Assembly: GCA_017525225.1 (NCBI GenBank)
Contig: JAFXTB010000074.1
Span: forward strand, 1 to 37,806
From: Kiritimatiellia bacterium
Lineage (GTDB): Bacteria > Verrucomicrobiota > Kiritimatiellia > RFP12 > UBA1067
DNA: 37,806 nucleotides
Reading direction: 5' to 3'
In this document: piece by piece, positions 1-8,356 of the stretch
Numbering within the stretch: position 1 is the stretch's first letter
Layout: each line of letters begins with the position of its first letter
Position numbers and translations under genes: made by a program
The notes under the pieces: model-generated
Seen by the model: only the letters and a program-made list of their open reading frames with translations
What the model was told of the DNA's origin: nothing
The model's database searches: none

Positions 1-1926
1 ATGCATGAGGAACATGCGCTCGTTCCAGAGCGCGTTCGCTATCGCGGCGCACGTCTCGAGATAGGCGTCCTCGTTGGGAAGGTCGTAGTCGTCGCCGAAC
101 GCCTCGCCGGCCGAGCCGAGCCTCTTGTCGGCGTAGCTCACCCTCCTGTGCGCGCCGATGCCGCCGTTGAGATGCAGCTTCCTGCCGACGACGTTCTCCC
201 AGATGGCATCGATGGCCGTAAGGTACGACCTGTCGCCCGCGAGCGCCGCGACATCTGCCATGCCGCAGTAGAGGTAGCCTGCGCGCACGGCGTGGCCTAT
301 CGCCTCGCGCTGCTCCACCACCGGCAGGTGGTCCTGGAGGCTGGCGTTCCACGTGGCGCGCAGGTCCTTCCGCCCGCGCATGTCGAGGAACGTCTTGGCG
401 AGCGCGAGATACCGCCTTTCGCCGGTGACGCGGTAGAGCTTGCATAGGGCCAGCTCGATCTCCTCGTGTCCCGGCGCCTCCTTGATCTGCGTGGGACCGA
501 ACCCGAACGTGCGGTCCACGAGATCGGCGCTCCTGATTGCCACATCGAGAAGATTGCGCTTGCCGGTGGCCTGCAGATACGCGACCGCCGCCTCGTACAT
601 GTGGCCCACGTTGTAGAGCTCGTGGCTGGCGCCACAGTCGCTCCAGCGGGTGGGCCCCATCCTGCCGTACTGCATCTTGCCGTTCTTGACCCCGTAGTTG
701 AAGTGGAGCGTGCGCGCGGTGTATAGGTATCCATCGGGCTCCTGCGCCTTGGCGATCTGCGCGATGAGACGGTCCAGATATTTCTCAAGCGCGGGGTCGG
801 GGTGGGTGGCGAGCGTGTACGCGGCGCCCTCTATCACCTTGTATACGTCTGAATCGTCGAACGGAATCCCCTTGAACGTTCCCCACTCCCGCCTGGCGGC
901 GGCCTCGAAGTTGGGGATGCGCGCGAGTTCGCACTTCTCGAAGTCGGTCTTCACCGTCACGAGCCGGTTCGTCTCCAGGCGCGGACGCCAGAAACCGCCC
1001 GTGAACGAGACTTCCGTCATCTCCACCGGCCGAACCGGATAATCATTCGCGGAGTCGCGTTCCAGGATGCCGCGTATCGAGGCGACCTCCTCTGGCGTAA
1101 GGCCGCATTCATGGATCACATAATGGGCGATCTTGTCGCGCAACGTCGCGCCGGGACGCTTCTTCATCTCTTTCACCATCGACGCAAACAGAAATGGCTT
1201 AGAGTCCACCCTCACACGCGAACCAAAGGCGCCGCCGAAGGTCGTAAGCTCGTAGTCTATCGAGAGGTCGGTCTCGCTTACGCCGCACAACCCCTCAAGC
1301 AGAAACGCAAGCGATCCCGTTCGGTCCGCGCCTCCCCAGCAATGGAAATAGATCGGATAGTTGGACCTGTCGGCAAACACGCGCAACAGCTGCGCCACGC
1401 ATACGGTATTGCTCAGAAATTTCATGTAGCCCGCACAGCTGATGCGCACCAGCCTGGCGCCGGGGACGGGCGTCTCGTCCGGCGTGGGGCTTTCGCCGCG
1501 CGCCCTCAGGTCGAGATCCGTCTTTATCCCCAGCCGCTTTGCAAGCGTATCTGCGCCTGCCGGCGTTATGAAAAGCCCGTGGCTGCGCTTCTGCCCGGGC
1601 CGGAAGCAAGCCGGATTCGTCTGGCAGTTGGGTTCGGCCCCGCGATACGCCAGCCCCGTCTTCAATCCTGTCCACCCACCGATGTCGCGGAAATTCCTTG
1701 TGCCGTCCACATTCACCCAGCCTACAGGCGAGGGCCCCGGCACGTCTTGGCGGATGCCGCCTGCGCGTTCCTTGAAGAGACGCACTATGGAATTGGTGTA
1801 GGCGTCATCCGCCGCGTACGCCGCCCGCGCGCTGCGTATGAAGTCGCCCACTACGTCACCGGGCGGAGATGGCGGACAGTTGCCGAGTGCTGTGCAGCAA
1901 AACAGGATGCCAAGGAGTTTTTTCAT
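1..1926 (-). CDS. Secreted tyrosine phosphatase / GH127 glycosidase fusion (3' end missing)
   Basis: The frame is open from an ATG at 1926 to the window edge (642 residues, C-terminus missing). An export signal (MKKLLGILFCC) is followed by a Y_phosphatase3-type domain: NFRDIGG near residue 83 and the P-loop HCWGGADRTG with nucleophile Cys196 and Arg202 (CX5R). From about residue 296 it reads as GH127 (DUF1680, beta-L-arabinofuranosidase family), opening with TGGFWRPRLETNR. GEAF (Glu608) and ETC (Glu624, Cys626) have the spacing of the acid/base Glu322 and zinc ligands Glu338/Cys340 of Bifidobacterium HypBA1. The nucleophile cysteine would lie beyond the edge. AAGG lies 9 nt before the ATG. 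It is the last visible gene of a minus-strand operon, 64 bp after the oxidoreductase gene. The P-loop suggests an active phosphatase. The sugar substrate is unknown; GH127 relatives have other specificities. Confidence 0.85.
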   Translation of the reverse strand, partial: MKKLLGILFCCTALGNCPPSPPGDVVGDFIRSARAAYAADDAYTNSIVRLFKERAGGIRQDVPGPSPVGWVNVDGTRNFRDIGGWTGLKTGLAYRGAEPNCQTNPACFRPGQKRSHGLFITPAGADTLAKRLGIKTDLDLRARGESPTPDETPVPGARLVRISCAGYMKFLSNTVCVAQLLRVFADRSNYPIYFHCWGGADRTGSLAFLLEGLCGVSETDLSIDYELTTFGGAFGSRVRVDSKPFLFASMVKEMKKRPGATLRDKIAHYVIHECGLTPEEVASIRGILERDSANDYPVRPVEMTEVSFTGGFWRPRLETNRLVTVKTDFEKCELARIPNFEAAARREWGTFKGIPFDDSDVYKVIEGAAYTLATHPDPALEKYLDRLIAQIAKAQEPDGYLYTARTLHFNYGVKNGKMQYGRMGPTRWSDCGASHELYNVGHMYEAAVAYLQATGKRNLLDVAIRSADLVDRTFGFGPTQIKEAPGHEEIELALCKLYRVTGERRYLALAKTFLDMRGRKDLRATWNASLQDHLPVVEQREAIGHAVRAGYLYCGMADVAALAGDRSYLTAIDAIWENVVGRKLHLNGGIGAHRRVSYADKRLGSAGEAFGDDYDLPNEDAYLETCAAIANALWNERMFLMH

Positions 1927-1990
1927 TGTGTCGGACCTTCTTGTCGTGGTGGTAGGAGCGTCATTGCATCAAATCCCTCTCCGCGGCAAC

Positions 1991-4840
1991 CTACGGCGTT
2001 TCCAGCACGTCGATGCCGGATACGGAGCCGTAGCGGTCGGGCGAATCAAGCCGCCAGACGACCTTGCCGTCCTTGTCGAACTCTATCACCTGCCAGCCCT
2101 TGAAGCTGTCATCGGGACCATGACCTGTCCAGTTGGCCACATATATGTGTCCGTTCGGCTGCTCCTGCAGCTGGGCGTAGAACACGTTCTTCTTGCCGCC
2201 CTGGTCCGCCGTCCATGCCGAGACGAGCCTGCCGTCGCCGTCGAAGCGCAGCAGCTGCGCGCCATAGCCAGCGCCGGCCCAGTAGCCCTTCCCCGCGCGG
2301 TCGGGGATGACCTCGAAGAGGTTGCGGCCCTTGGGCATCTCCACGTTGCGCAGGATCGCGCCGTCGGCCTCCGGCGCGTCGCCTTCCGGCAGTCGGCAGA
2401 TGGCAAAGCCCTTCTCGTACGCCAGCACGAGGTCGCCGTTTGCCAGCCGCGTCATCGTGCGCCCATACCAGAGGCCGCGGAACACAGCGGTCGAGACGAG
2501 GACGCGGTCCTTCGAGAAACGGCGCACGAGTATCCTGTGGTCCTTCTTGGAGCCGCGCGGGTTCACCGAGGCGAGGAATCCGCCATCGGGCAGGTCGCAC
2601 ACGCTCGTAACAATGTCGAGCGAGTCGTGGCGGAACGTGTCGACGATCCTGTGCGCCTTCAGATCGGCCACCATGAACCCATTCTTGCATACGAACCTGT
2701 ACAGGCCGTCGCCGATGCGCGTTAGATTCCAGATCGGCTTCTCGGCGTCGATCGAGAAGCACGCCTTCGGGTCGGCGGAGTCGTAGACATGCAGCTTCTC
2801 CCGCGATTCGTCCGCGAGTACGAGCCGCCGCCGTCCATCCTGCAGCTGAGGATGCTCGTTGCGGTGGACGAATCCCTTCGCCTTTATGTCCGCCGCCTTG
2901 TCCGGCGAGATCGGCCCTTTCGGCGGATAGATGTGCGCCCAGCCGCGCCGGTTGAAATCGTACTTCTCGCCCAGGCCGTTGCTGTATCCGTGGAACGTCG
3001 GAAGCGGCGGCACGCCGGCGGCCATCCGGGCCTTGAGCGCATCCAGATGCCGCGAATGCACTTCGCGCGGAGTGGCACCCTTCTCCTTGCAGATCGAAGC
3101 GGCCAGCCCCACCACCTCGCCGAGCATGCCGAGCGTGCGCTGTACGCGCACGGCGGCGAAGGCCACGTGCGAGCAGCTGATGTCGCGGCCGGCCAGGAAG
3201 AGGTTCGCGCAGTCGCGCGCGTAGAGGCAGCGGTACGGCACCGGGTAGTCCGCCCCGAATCCGCGATGGTAGGCCGCGCTGCGGAACGGTTCCGCGAACT
3301 TGCGGAGGTTCTCGGGGTCGGGGAAGTGCAGATCCACGTCCCACGTGATCGCGGCGGTGGCGTCGGGATGGCGCACCTGGTTCTCCAGGTCGTTCTGCGT
3401 AAGCACGTAGTCGCCAACCGTCCGGTAGCTCTCGCGCTTCCCGCCGATCGGTGATATCCAGGAGAAGGCGACGCAGGAGTATTCGGAACGGCGTGGCGAA
3501 CGGTTCTTCACCCAGTTCCAGTTTGAGAAGATGGCCAGGAGCCCATAGTCCCGGATGCGTTCCGCGTCGTCCGCCATGTCGCGCAGGAAGCCCGTCTCCT
3601 GCTCCCACGAGCCGCGCGTCTGGTAGTAGCCGGTGGAATCGTCGATCGGCAGCGCCCACGCCGATATGTCGGGGAACGGTCGGGGCGACGGATGCTTCTG
3701 GGTGAGCCACTGCACGGACATCCCCATCACCTGCCTATCGCCCGTCTCCGGCGCGCTGATCTCGTTGAAGCGGCTGCGCGCCTCGCGTCCGTACATCACC
3801 TCGCATCCGGCGAGGCGCGAGAGCACCGCATCGCCCGTGGCATCGCAGAACAGCCGCGCCCGGTGGCGCGTGACGGCGCCGGTACGCGTGTCGCGCGCAA
3901 GCACGGCCGCGATGCGGTTGGTCTCGGCGCCGTCCATCTCCACGGCGAAGACGTACTGTTGGAAGCGCAGCGTCGGCGAGACGCCCGGCACGCCGCCCCA
4001 GTACAGGTCGCGCGCGTGGAACGCCGCCTCCTTGCGCGCATCCTCGTAGTAGGAGGCCGGAAGCGGGATGCCGTAGCCGAAGATTGGCTGGATCTCCTCC
4101 ACCACGCGCCCCAGCGCCGGATAGGGCTGCGCGTGGATGCGCCCGCCAAGGCCCACGCGCACCTCGGATGAATTGCATCCGCCAAGCACCCCGCGGTCCT
4201 GCAGGAGAAGCGTGTCGACGCCGGAGCGCGCGGCGGCAAGCGCCGTGCACGACCCCGCGAAGCCGCCGCCCACAACCACGAGGTCGTAGACCTTCGAATC
4301 GTCCTTGACGGCTGGAGCCGGCGGATGTTCAGGCGGACGTGCCGATTGATCCACCGTAAGCCACAGCGCATCGCATCGGCCGTTGAATCCCGTCAGATCG
4401 TGGAGGGCGAGACGGACCGACCCCGCGGCAAGATCCACCTCGCCAGCCCTGGCCCAGTGCCAGGCCGCATCGCCGCCGCCCAGCTCTGCCGCGAGCGGCA
4501 CTCCGTTCACCAGCACCGTGAAGCGTCCGGCGGCAACAGGCCGCCCGTCCGCGCCGGGACGCGGCCACACGGCGTTCCAATTGCGCGTGCGCGCCCACAC
4601 CACGTAGCGTCCGGTCGCCGGCACCTCCACCTCCGTCTCGGCATCGGCTACCGGCACTCCATACCCGTGGGCCATCAGATAGCTGGAACCGATCTGGCGG
4701 GTGGACTGCGTCTCGACCGTCCAGCCGCCGAGGCTCCGGAAGCCCTCGCACTCCACACGCAGCGATCCGGGCTGGACGCCGCCGCACGCGGCGAGGACAG
4801 TCGCCGCGAGCAGCCCTGAAGCAAGCGATACCGTCTTCAT
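1991..4840 (-). CDS. FAD-dependent oxidoreductase lipoprotein with C-terminal propeller-like domain
   Basis: 949 residues. The N-terminus is a lipoprotein signal with lipobox LAAC (Cys19), placing it in the periplasm or on the outer membrane. Residues about 25-165 form a beta-rich, carbohydrate-binding-like module (ATGRYVVWARTRNW). The FAD_oxidored (PF12831-type) domain starts at about 183 with the Rossmann motif GGGFAGS (191-197) and GGCNSSEVRVGLGG (220-233); a second FAD motif, LFLAGRDIS, is near residue 540. Residues about 640-949 look like a beta-propeller of repeating strands. The family is common in PVC-group polysaccharide-degradation loci; substrate and electron acceptor are unknown. 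The start lies 8 nt after the isomerase stop, without a clear Shine-Dalgarno, suggesting translational coupling. Family is clear, reaction is not. Confidence 0.85.
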   Translation of the reverse strand: MKTVSLASGLLAATVLAACGGVQPGSLRVECEGFRSLGGWTVETQSTRQIGSSYLMAHGYGVPVADAETEVEVPATGRYVVWARTRNWNAVWPRPGADGRPVAAGRFTVLVNGVPLAAELGGGDAAWHWARAGEVDLAAGSVRLALHDLTGFNGRCDALWLTVDQSARPPEHPPAPAVKDDSKVYDLVVVGGGFAGSCTALAAARSGVDTLLLQDRGVLGGCNSSEVRVGLGGRIHAQPYPALGRVVEEIQPIFGYGIPLPASYYEDARKEAAFHARDLYWGGVPGVSPTLRFQQYVFAVEMDGAETNRIAAVLARDTRTGAVTRHRARLFCDATGDAVLSRLAGCEVMYGREARSRFNEISAPETGDRQVMGMSVQWLTQKHPSPRPFPDISAWALPIDDSTGYYQTRGSWEQETGFLRDMADDAERIRDYGLLAIFSNWNWVKNRSPRRSEYSCVAFSWISPIGGKRESYRTVGDYVLTQNDLENQVRHPDATAAITWDVDLHFPDPENLRKFAEPFRSAAYHRGFGADYPVPYRCLYARDCANLFLAGRDISCSHVAFAAVRVQRTLGMLGEVVGLAASICKEKGATPREVHSRHLDALKARMAAGVPPLPTFHGYSNGLGEKYDFNRRGWAHIYPPKGPISPDKAADIKAKGFVHRNEHPQLQDGRRRLVLADESREKLHVYDSADPKACFSIDAEKPIWNLTRIGDGLYRFVCKNGFMVADLKAHRIVDTFRHDSLDIVTSVCDLPDGGFLASVNPRGSKKDHRILVRRFSKDRVLVSTAVFRGLWYGRTMTRLANGDLVLAYEKGFAICRLPEGDAPEADGAILRNVEMPKGRNLFEVIPDRAGKGYWAGAGYGAQLLRFDGDGRLVSAWTADQGGKKNVFYAQLQEQPNGHIYVANWTGHGPDDSFKGWQVIEFDKDGKVVWRLDSPDRYGSVSGIDVLETP

Positions 4841-4848
4841 GCCGGAGG

Positions 4849-5367
4849 TCAGTCCCGTATGGCTTCCACCTTCTTGCGCGCGTCCTCCAGGAACGGCGCG
4901 AGCGGCTCAAGCGTCTCGGTGAACCTGGTGTCGAGGAACGCATCGGCGGCGGCGTTGGCCATCATCTCGCCCCAGATCATCTGGCCCATGCAAAGGACGT
5001 TCGCATCGTTGATCGCTCGGCACATCTTCGCGGCGAAGACGCTCTCCACCACGGCGGCGCGCACGCCCTTGAAGCGGTTGGCGATCATGCTCATGCCCAT
5101 GCCCGTGCCGCAGAACAGGAACGCCCTCTTCGCTTCGCCCCTCTGCATCGCGCGGCAGACGTCCACCGCGCTCTCGAAATAGGGCTTCTCCTTGTTGGCA
5201 TCGGTCGCGCCAAGGTCCTTCACGGCGAAGCCACGCTCCTCGAGGTGCTTCACCACGGCGTTCTTCAGACCCACGGCGAACGGATCCGCCGCCACCAGGA
5301 TCGTCTCCTTCGCCCCGCACACGCATGCGGCGGCCAGCGACACGCCTGCAACTACTGCCTTCTTCAT
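4849..5367 (-). CDS. RpiB/LacA/LacB-family isomerase-like protein with a signal peptide
   Basis: 172 residues. The ATG at 5367 is chosen because AAAGGAG lies 8 nt upstream. Residues 1-19 (MKKAVVAGVSLAAACVCGA) form a typical export signal. The fold then begins where cytosolic RpiB begins (ETILVAAD at about 21-28) and keeps the phosphate/active-site loop FCGTGMGMSMIANRFKGVRAA with the family's catalytic cysteine. Two positions deviate from E. coli RpiB: the DH pair of the first loop reads DP, and the histidine of QHNDTNVL reads Ile in AINDANVL. Ordinary ribose-5-phosphate isomerase activity is therefore doubtful. RpiB and LacAB enzymes are normally cytosolic, so an exported form is odd. It lies between the SIS gene and the oxidoreductase gene in one operon. 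It could be a sugar-binding or epimerase-like derivative. Confidence 0.8.
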   Translation of the reverse strand: MKKAVVAGVSLAAACVCGAKETILVAADPFAVGLKNAVVKHLEERGFAVKDLGATDANKEKPYFESAVDVCRAMQRGEAKRAFLFCGTGMGMSMIANRFKGVRAAVVESVFAAKMCRAINDANVLCMGQMIWGEMMANAAADAFLDTRFTETLEPLAPFLEDARKKVEAIRD

Positions 5368-5419
5368 ACTGTCTGCTCCTTTCAACTCAATGACATGATC
5401 ATTTGCACAAGCCGCACTT

Positions 5420-7108
5420 CTAGCGCAATGCCGCCAGCGCCACCTGGACGGGCGAAGGCTCCTCCCTGCTGGACCAGTCCTGCGACGCGATCCATTCCTG
5501 CGCGGAGAAGATGCGCTGCGCGGCCTCCTCGTACGATACGCCGCCAAGCTCCACGAGAAGGCGGATGCACCTGTCTACGAGCTTCTTGTTGCTCATCGAC
5601 ACCCAGCTCATCCAGTTGCCGGCAATCCGCCCCATCGCCGCCATCGTTCCGGTGGACAGGCAGTTGAACGCGAGCTTGACGGCAAGGTGCTTCCATATCT
5701 CAAGCGGAGAATCCGCAATCGGGAAGTCGAAGCGGAACTCCCTCCTCTCCGGCCACGCCGCCGCAAGGCGCTCCGCGGCCGAAACGAAATCGGGCGTCTC
5801 GCCAGGCACGCGCAGCACCACCGCCGCCGCGCGGGACACTCCCTCGATGCGCTCCGGCGACGGCTCGTTGCCGATCATGTACGTGACCAGGTCGCCATAG
5901 CCGATGGCCGGCGGATGGTCGATGAAGCACTGCGGCATGCCGAGCGAACGCGCGTCCTCCGCCGTGAACTCCAGGCACCTCGGCCGGCGCCGCATCATCT
6001 CGGTCCAGCATTCCTCGGTGGGATGCAGCGGATTCTTCACAAACGCCCAGCTCTGCGAGTAGCCCTTCTCCCGGCTCGACCGGATCGGCGGGATCATGAA
6101 CGTCGGCGCGCGCTCGGTGTTGTCGGTGAAAAGGTCGAGCATGCACTTGTCGGCGAGGTACGTGATCTGCCCGCCCGCCTCGTAGACCCCCTTCTCGAAC
6201 TCTATGGCCGTTACCAGCCCGGCGCGGCCGGCGGGCGATTCAAGCCCCGCGAGCAGCCTTTCGAACGCCACGGTGTAGTCCGCCGCCGTCTCCTTCGCAA
6301 AGCGCGGCATGATCCGGCAGAGCGCCGCCTCGAGCGCGCACGAGCAAAGGACCTGCTCGGAACTGGTAGCCTGCATGCGCGTGGAACCGGCCACGGACAT
6401 CGCCCCGCAATAGATGTCGATCACCGTCACCTTCGGGTTGTCTATCGCCTCACGGCAGCGGTCAAGATGGCCTCGCAGCAGATCCGCCGGGTTGTTGAAC
6501 ACGAGGAAGCATCTCGCGCCGTGCTCGGCGGCATACTTCAGGGTGCCGAGCACGGACGATGTCTCGCCGCCTTCCGTGATTGCCACGAACGTATCGCCCT
6601 CGCCGACATCGAGCGCCGCAGCCTGGCGGCGCCCGCCCTCCGCGAAGTCCTCGAAGAACTCCACCGAGCGGATAAGCGCGAAATCGCCGCCCGTCATGAT
6701 CGAGGCAGAGCGGTCGGCAAGCTTCAGCTCATCGGGCGAAAGCTCGGCGGCGCGGCGGTGGAAGAAGTCGCGCCACATTGATTCAAGGAGTATCGAAAGC
6801 CGCCCTGTGGCGCCGCAGCCGGAGAAGACGATGCGCCCCTTCTGGCCCGTCACGGACTCGACCATCGAATCCACCAGCTTCGCGAAGCGCCGCCCAGCGA
6901 ACACATGCCGCATCGTGATGGGCATCTGCCTGTCGCCGCGCTGCAGGCACTGCACGCCCGCGAGCGTCGAACGCTTGAAGTCCTCCTCCAGCGTGGCGGT
7001 TATCGGGTTCGACTGCTCCGTGGGCAGGAATCCCAGCTGGAACTGCTTTTCGTTGTCTATGAAGTCGCGGGCCTTCTGCCGCGCCGTATCCGTTATGGCC
7101 ATTTCCAT
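5420..7108 (-). CDS. Double SIS-domain protein of the MurQ/GCKR superfamily
   Basis: About 562 residues with no signal peptide, so cytosolic. The first SIS domain has SGCGATGRLSILLE (compare the GxGTSGR motif of MurQ and glucokinase regulatory protein) and ITEGGETSSV. Mid-protein GSTRMQATSSEQ matches the substrate-loop region. The C-terminal part (LAFNCLSTGTMAAMGRIAGN, then SNKKLVDR) matches the end of the second SIS domain and the start of the UBA-like tail in MurQ/GCKR. At this length it resembles two-SIS GCKR-like proteins rather than MurQ (about 300 residues). A sugar-phosphate-binding, lyase or isomerase role is likely; etherase activity is unproven. An upstream ATG at 7147 would overlap the preceding gene. 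The ATG at 7108, with GAGAGGG 11 nt upstream, is preferred. Confidence 0.8.
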   Translation of the reverse strand: MEMAITDTARQKARDFIDNEKQFQLGFLPTEQSNPITATLEEDFKRSTLAGVQCLQRGDRQMPITMRHVFAGRRFAKLVDSMVESVTGQKGRIVFSGCGATGRLSILLESMWRDFFHRRAAELSPDELKLADRSASIMTGGDFALIRSVEFFEDFAEGGRRQAAALDVGEGDTFVAITEGGETSSVLGTLKYAAEHGARCFLVFNNPADLLRGHLDRCREAIDNPKVTVIDIYCGAMSVAGSTRMQATSSEQVLCSCALEAALCRIMPRFAKETAADYTVAFERLLAGLESPAGRAGLVTAIEFEKGVYEAGGQITYLADKCMLDLFTDNTERAPTFMIPPIRSSREKGYSQSWAFVKNPLHPTEECWTEMMRRRPRCLEFTAEDARSLGMPQCFIDHPPAIGYGDLVTYMIGNEPSPERIEGVSRAAAVVLRVPGETPDFVSAAERLAAAWPERREFRFDFPIADSPLEIWKHLAVKLAFNCLSTGTMAAMGRIAGNWMSWVSMSNKKLVDRCIRLLVELGGVSYEEAAQRIFSAQEWIASQDWSSREEPSPVQVALAALR

Positions 7109-7124
7109 GATGTCTGCGTCCCTC

Positions 7125-8351
7125 TCAAAGATCCCCGATGATGACACCCGGATCCTCCTTCACGATCTCGGACCCGATGTCCCAGAAGCTGCGGCAGTCC
7201 ATCAGCTTCAGCTCCCCCACGCCCAGCCTCTCGCGGCGTATCTCGAGCCCGCGCCTGACCGCCTCGCGGAAGAAGCGCGCATTCTCGGCGCGGGTGTAGA
7301 ACTCGCGCGGACCCGGCACCGCGTCCGGCACGAACTTCCACGTGATCGATCCGTCCGCAAGGCGCACGTCGTAGTAGGACGGCCCTCGGCCGGGCAGGCC
7401 GTAGTGCGTCTCGAAGCAGTGTACGAACGACACGCGGCCGATGGAGCTTCCGAAGAGGAGTATCTTGCCGCCCATGTCCTTGACCACCATCGGGCACGAA
7501 TTGTCCGAGAACGGCGCCTCGTCCTCCACCTGCCTCGAAAGCACCTCCGCCGCGCGCGGCCCCAGCCCCGCCCACGAATGAGAGATGTGCACGCCCCTCG
7601 GCGCGTCCGGCCAGAGGCGCATGAACTCCAGGGGAAGTGTGCCTACCCAGCGCACGGCCTCGCTCGCCCTGTCGCGGAAGTCGCTCGGACGATGGTCCCA
7701 CCGCTTGCTGATCCCGTTCAGGAAGCACTCGGAGCGCTGGAACGTGGGCACGAAGAAGTTCCCCTCGGGACCGATCGTCTCGATGATCGCGTCCAGGATC
7801 GTCTTCGCCCCTCCCTCGATGCGCCCGCATGCGGAGAGCGCCGAATGGACGAGCAGTGTGTCGCCACGCCGGACGCCTACCGCCGCGAGCGCCGCCAGGA
7901 TCTCGTCCTTGCCGACGGTCGGGTCGCCGCTGCGGTCGCGCTTCTGCGGCAACTCCGGGACGATCGCCGCCAGCGTTCCCTCCGATCCTCCAGATGACTC
8001 CAGCCGGATCTTCAACGCGCCACCGGCGGCGAGCGTGCGCAGGCGTACGCCCGAACGCGGCGATACGGCCAGGACTGCAAGACCGCCCGGTTCGCCGCCG
8101 ACGGTGAACGCGGGTATCTCGTCCGGCCGCTCGAAACGGTCCGGCGTGAAGTCGCTCACAAATCCAAGCACGCCGCGCGCGGTGAACGCGGCGACCTGCA
8201 CCGCCCCTGCCGGAGTCTCCGGCTCAAGCACCACGATTGTCCCCCTTGCATCCTCGCCTGCAAGGAACTGCGCCTCCGTGAGCGCCTTCGCCGTGAAGCC
8301 ATCCTGCGGCAGAGGCGAAAGCGCGCGAAAGTTGAAGCTCATGTCCGCCAT
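7125..8351 (-). CDS. AAC(3)-family acetyltransferase with N-terminal PA-like domain
   Basis: 408 residues from the ATG at 8351, 5 nt after the beta-helix gene stop. Residues about 150-408 are an Antibiotic_NAT/AAC(3) domain: a DEILAALAAVGVRRGDTLLVHSALS opening written here only as its key part RRGDTLLVHSAL, then FFVPTF, and a GKILLFGSSIGRVSFVHCFE core. Residues about 25-140 (GTIVVLEPETPAG, GVLGFVSDF, IPAFTV, LRTLAAGGALKIRLE) read like the protease-associated (PA) domain usually found in M28-type peptidases. The frame is continuous, so this looks like a true fusion. No signal peptide is visible. Many AAC(3) homologues outside pathogens act on sugars or other amines, so the family name does not establish drug resistance. 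The operon context favours an amino-sugar or glycan-related substrate. The PA assignment is moderately sure. Confidence 0.8.
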   Translation of the reverse strand: MADMSFNFRALSPLPQDGFTAKALTEAQFLAGEDARGTIVVLEPETPAGAVQVAAFTARGVLGFVSDFTPDRFERPDEIPAFTVGGEPGGLAVLAVSPRSGVRLRTLAAGGALKIRLESSGGSEGTLAAIVPELPQKRDRSGDPTVGKDEILAALAAVGVRRGDTLLVHSALSACGRIEGGAKTILDAIIETIGPEGNFFVPTFQRSECFLNGISKRWDHRPSDFRDRASEAVRWVGTLPLEFMRLWPDAPRGVHISHSWAGLGPRAAEVLSRQVEDEAPFSDNSCPMVVKDMGGKILLFGSSIGRVSFVHCFETHYGLPGRGPSYYDVRLADGSITWKFVPDAVPGPREFYTRAENARFFREAVRRGLEIRRERLGVGELKLMDCRSFWDIGSEIVKEDPGVIIGDL

Positions 8352-8356
8352 CTGTC

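Noticed and set aside
2109-3710. 533-codon open frame on the minus strand
   Set aside because: It lies inside the FAD oxidoreductase gene in another frame, is Arg/Pro/Gly-rich and has no recognisable motifs; a GC-rich shadow.
5687-6781. 364-codon plus-strand frame
   Set aside because: Antisense to the SIS-domain gene, Arg-rich with no domain pattern, and no ribosome site.
7125-8351. Aminoglycoside resistance determinant
   Set aside because: AAC(3) family membership alone does not show drug resistance; the PA-like fusion and sugar operon point to another substrate.
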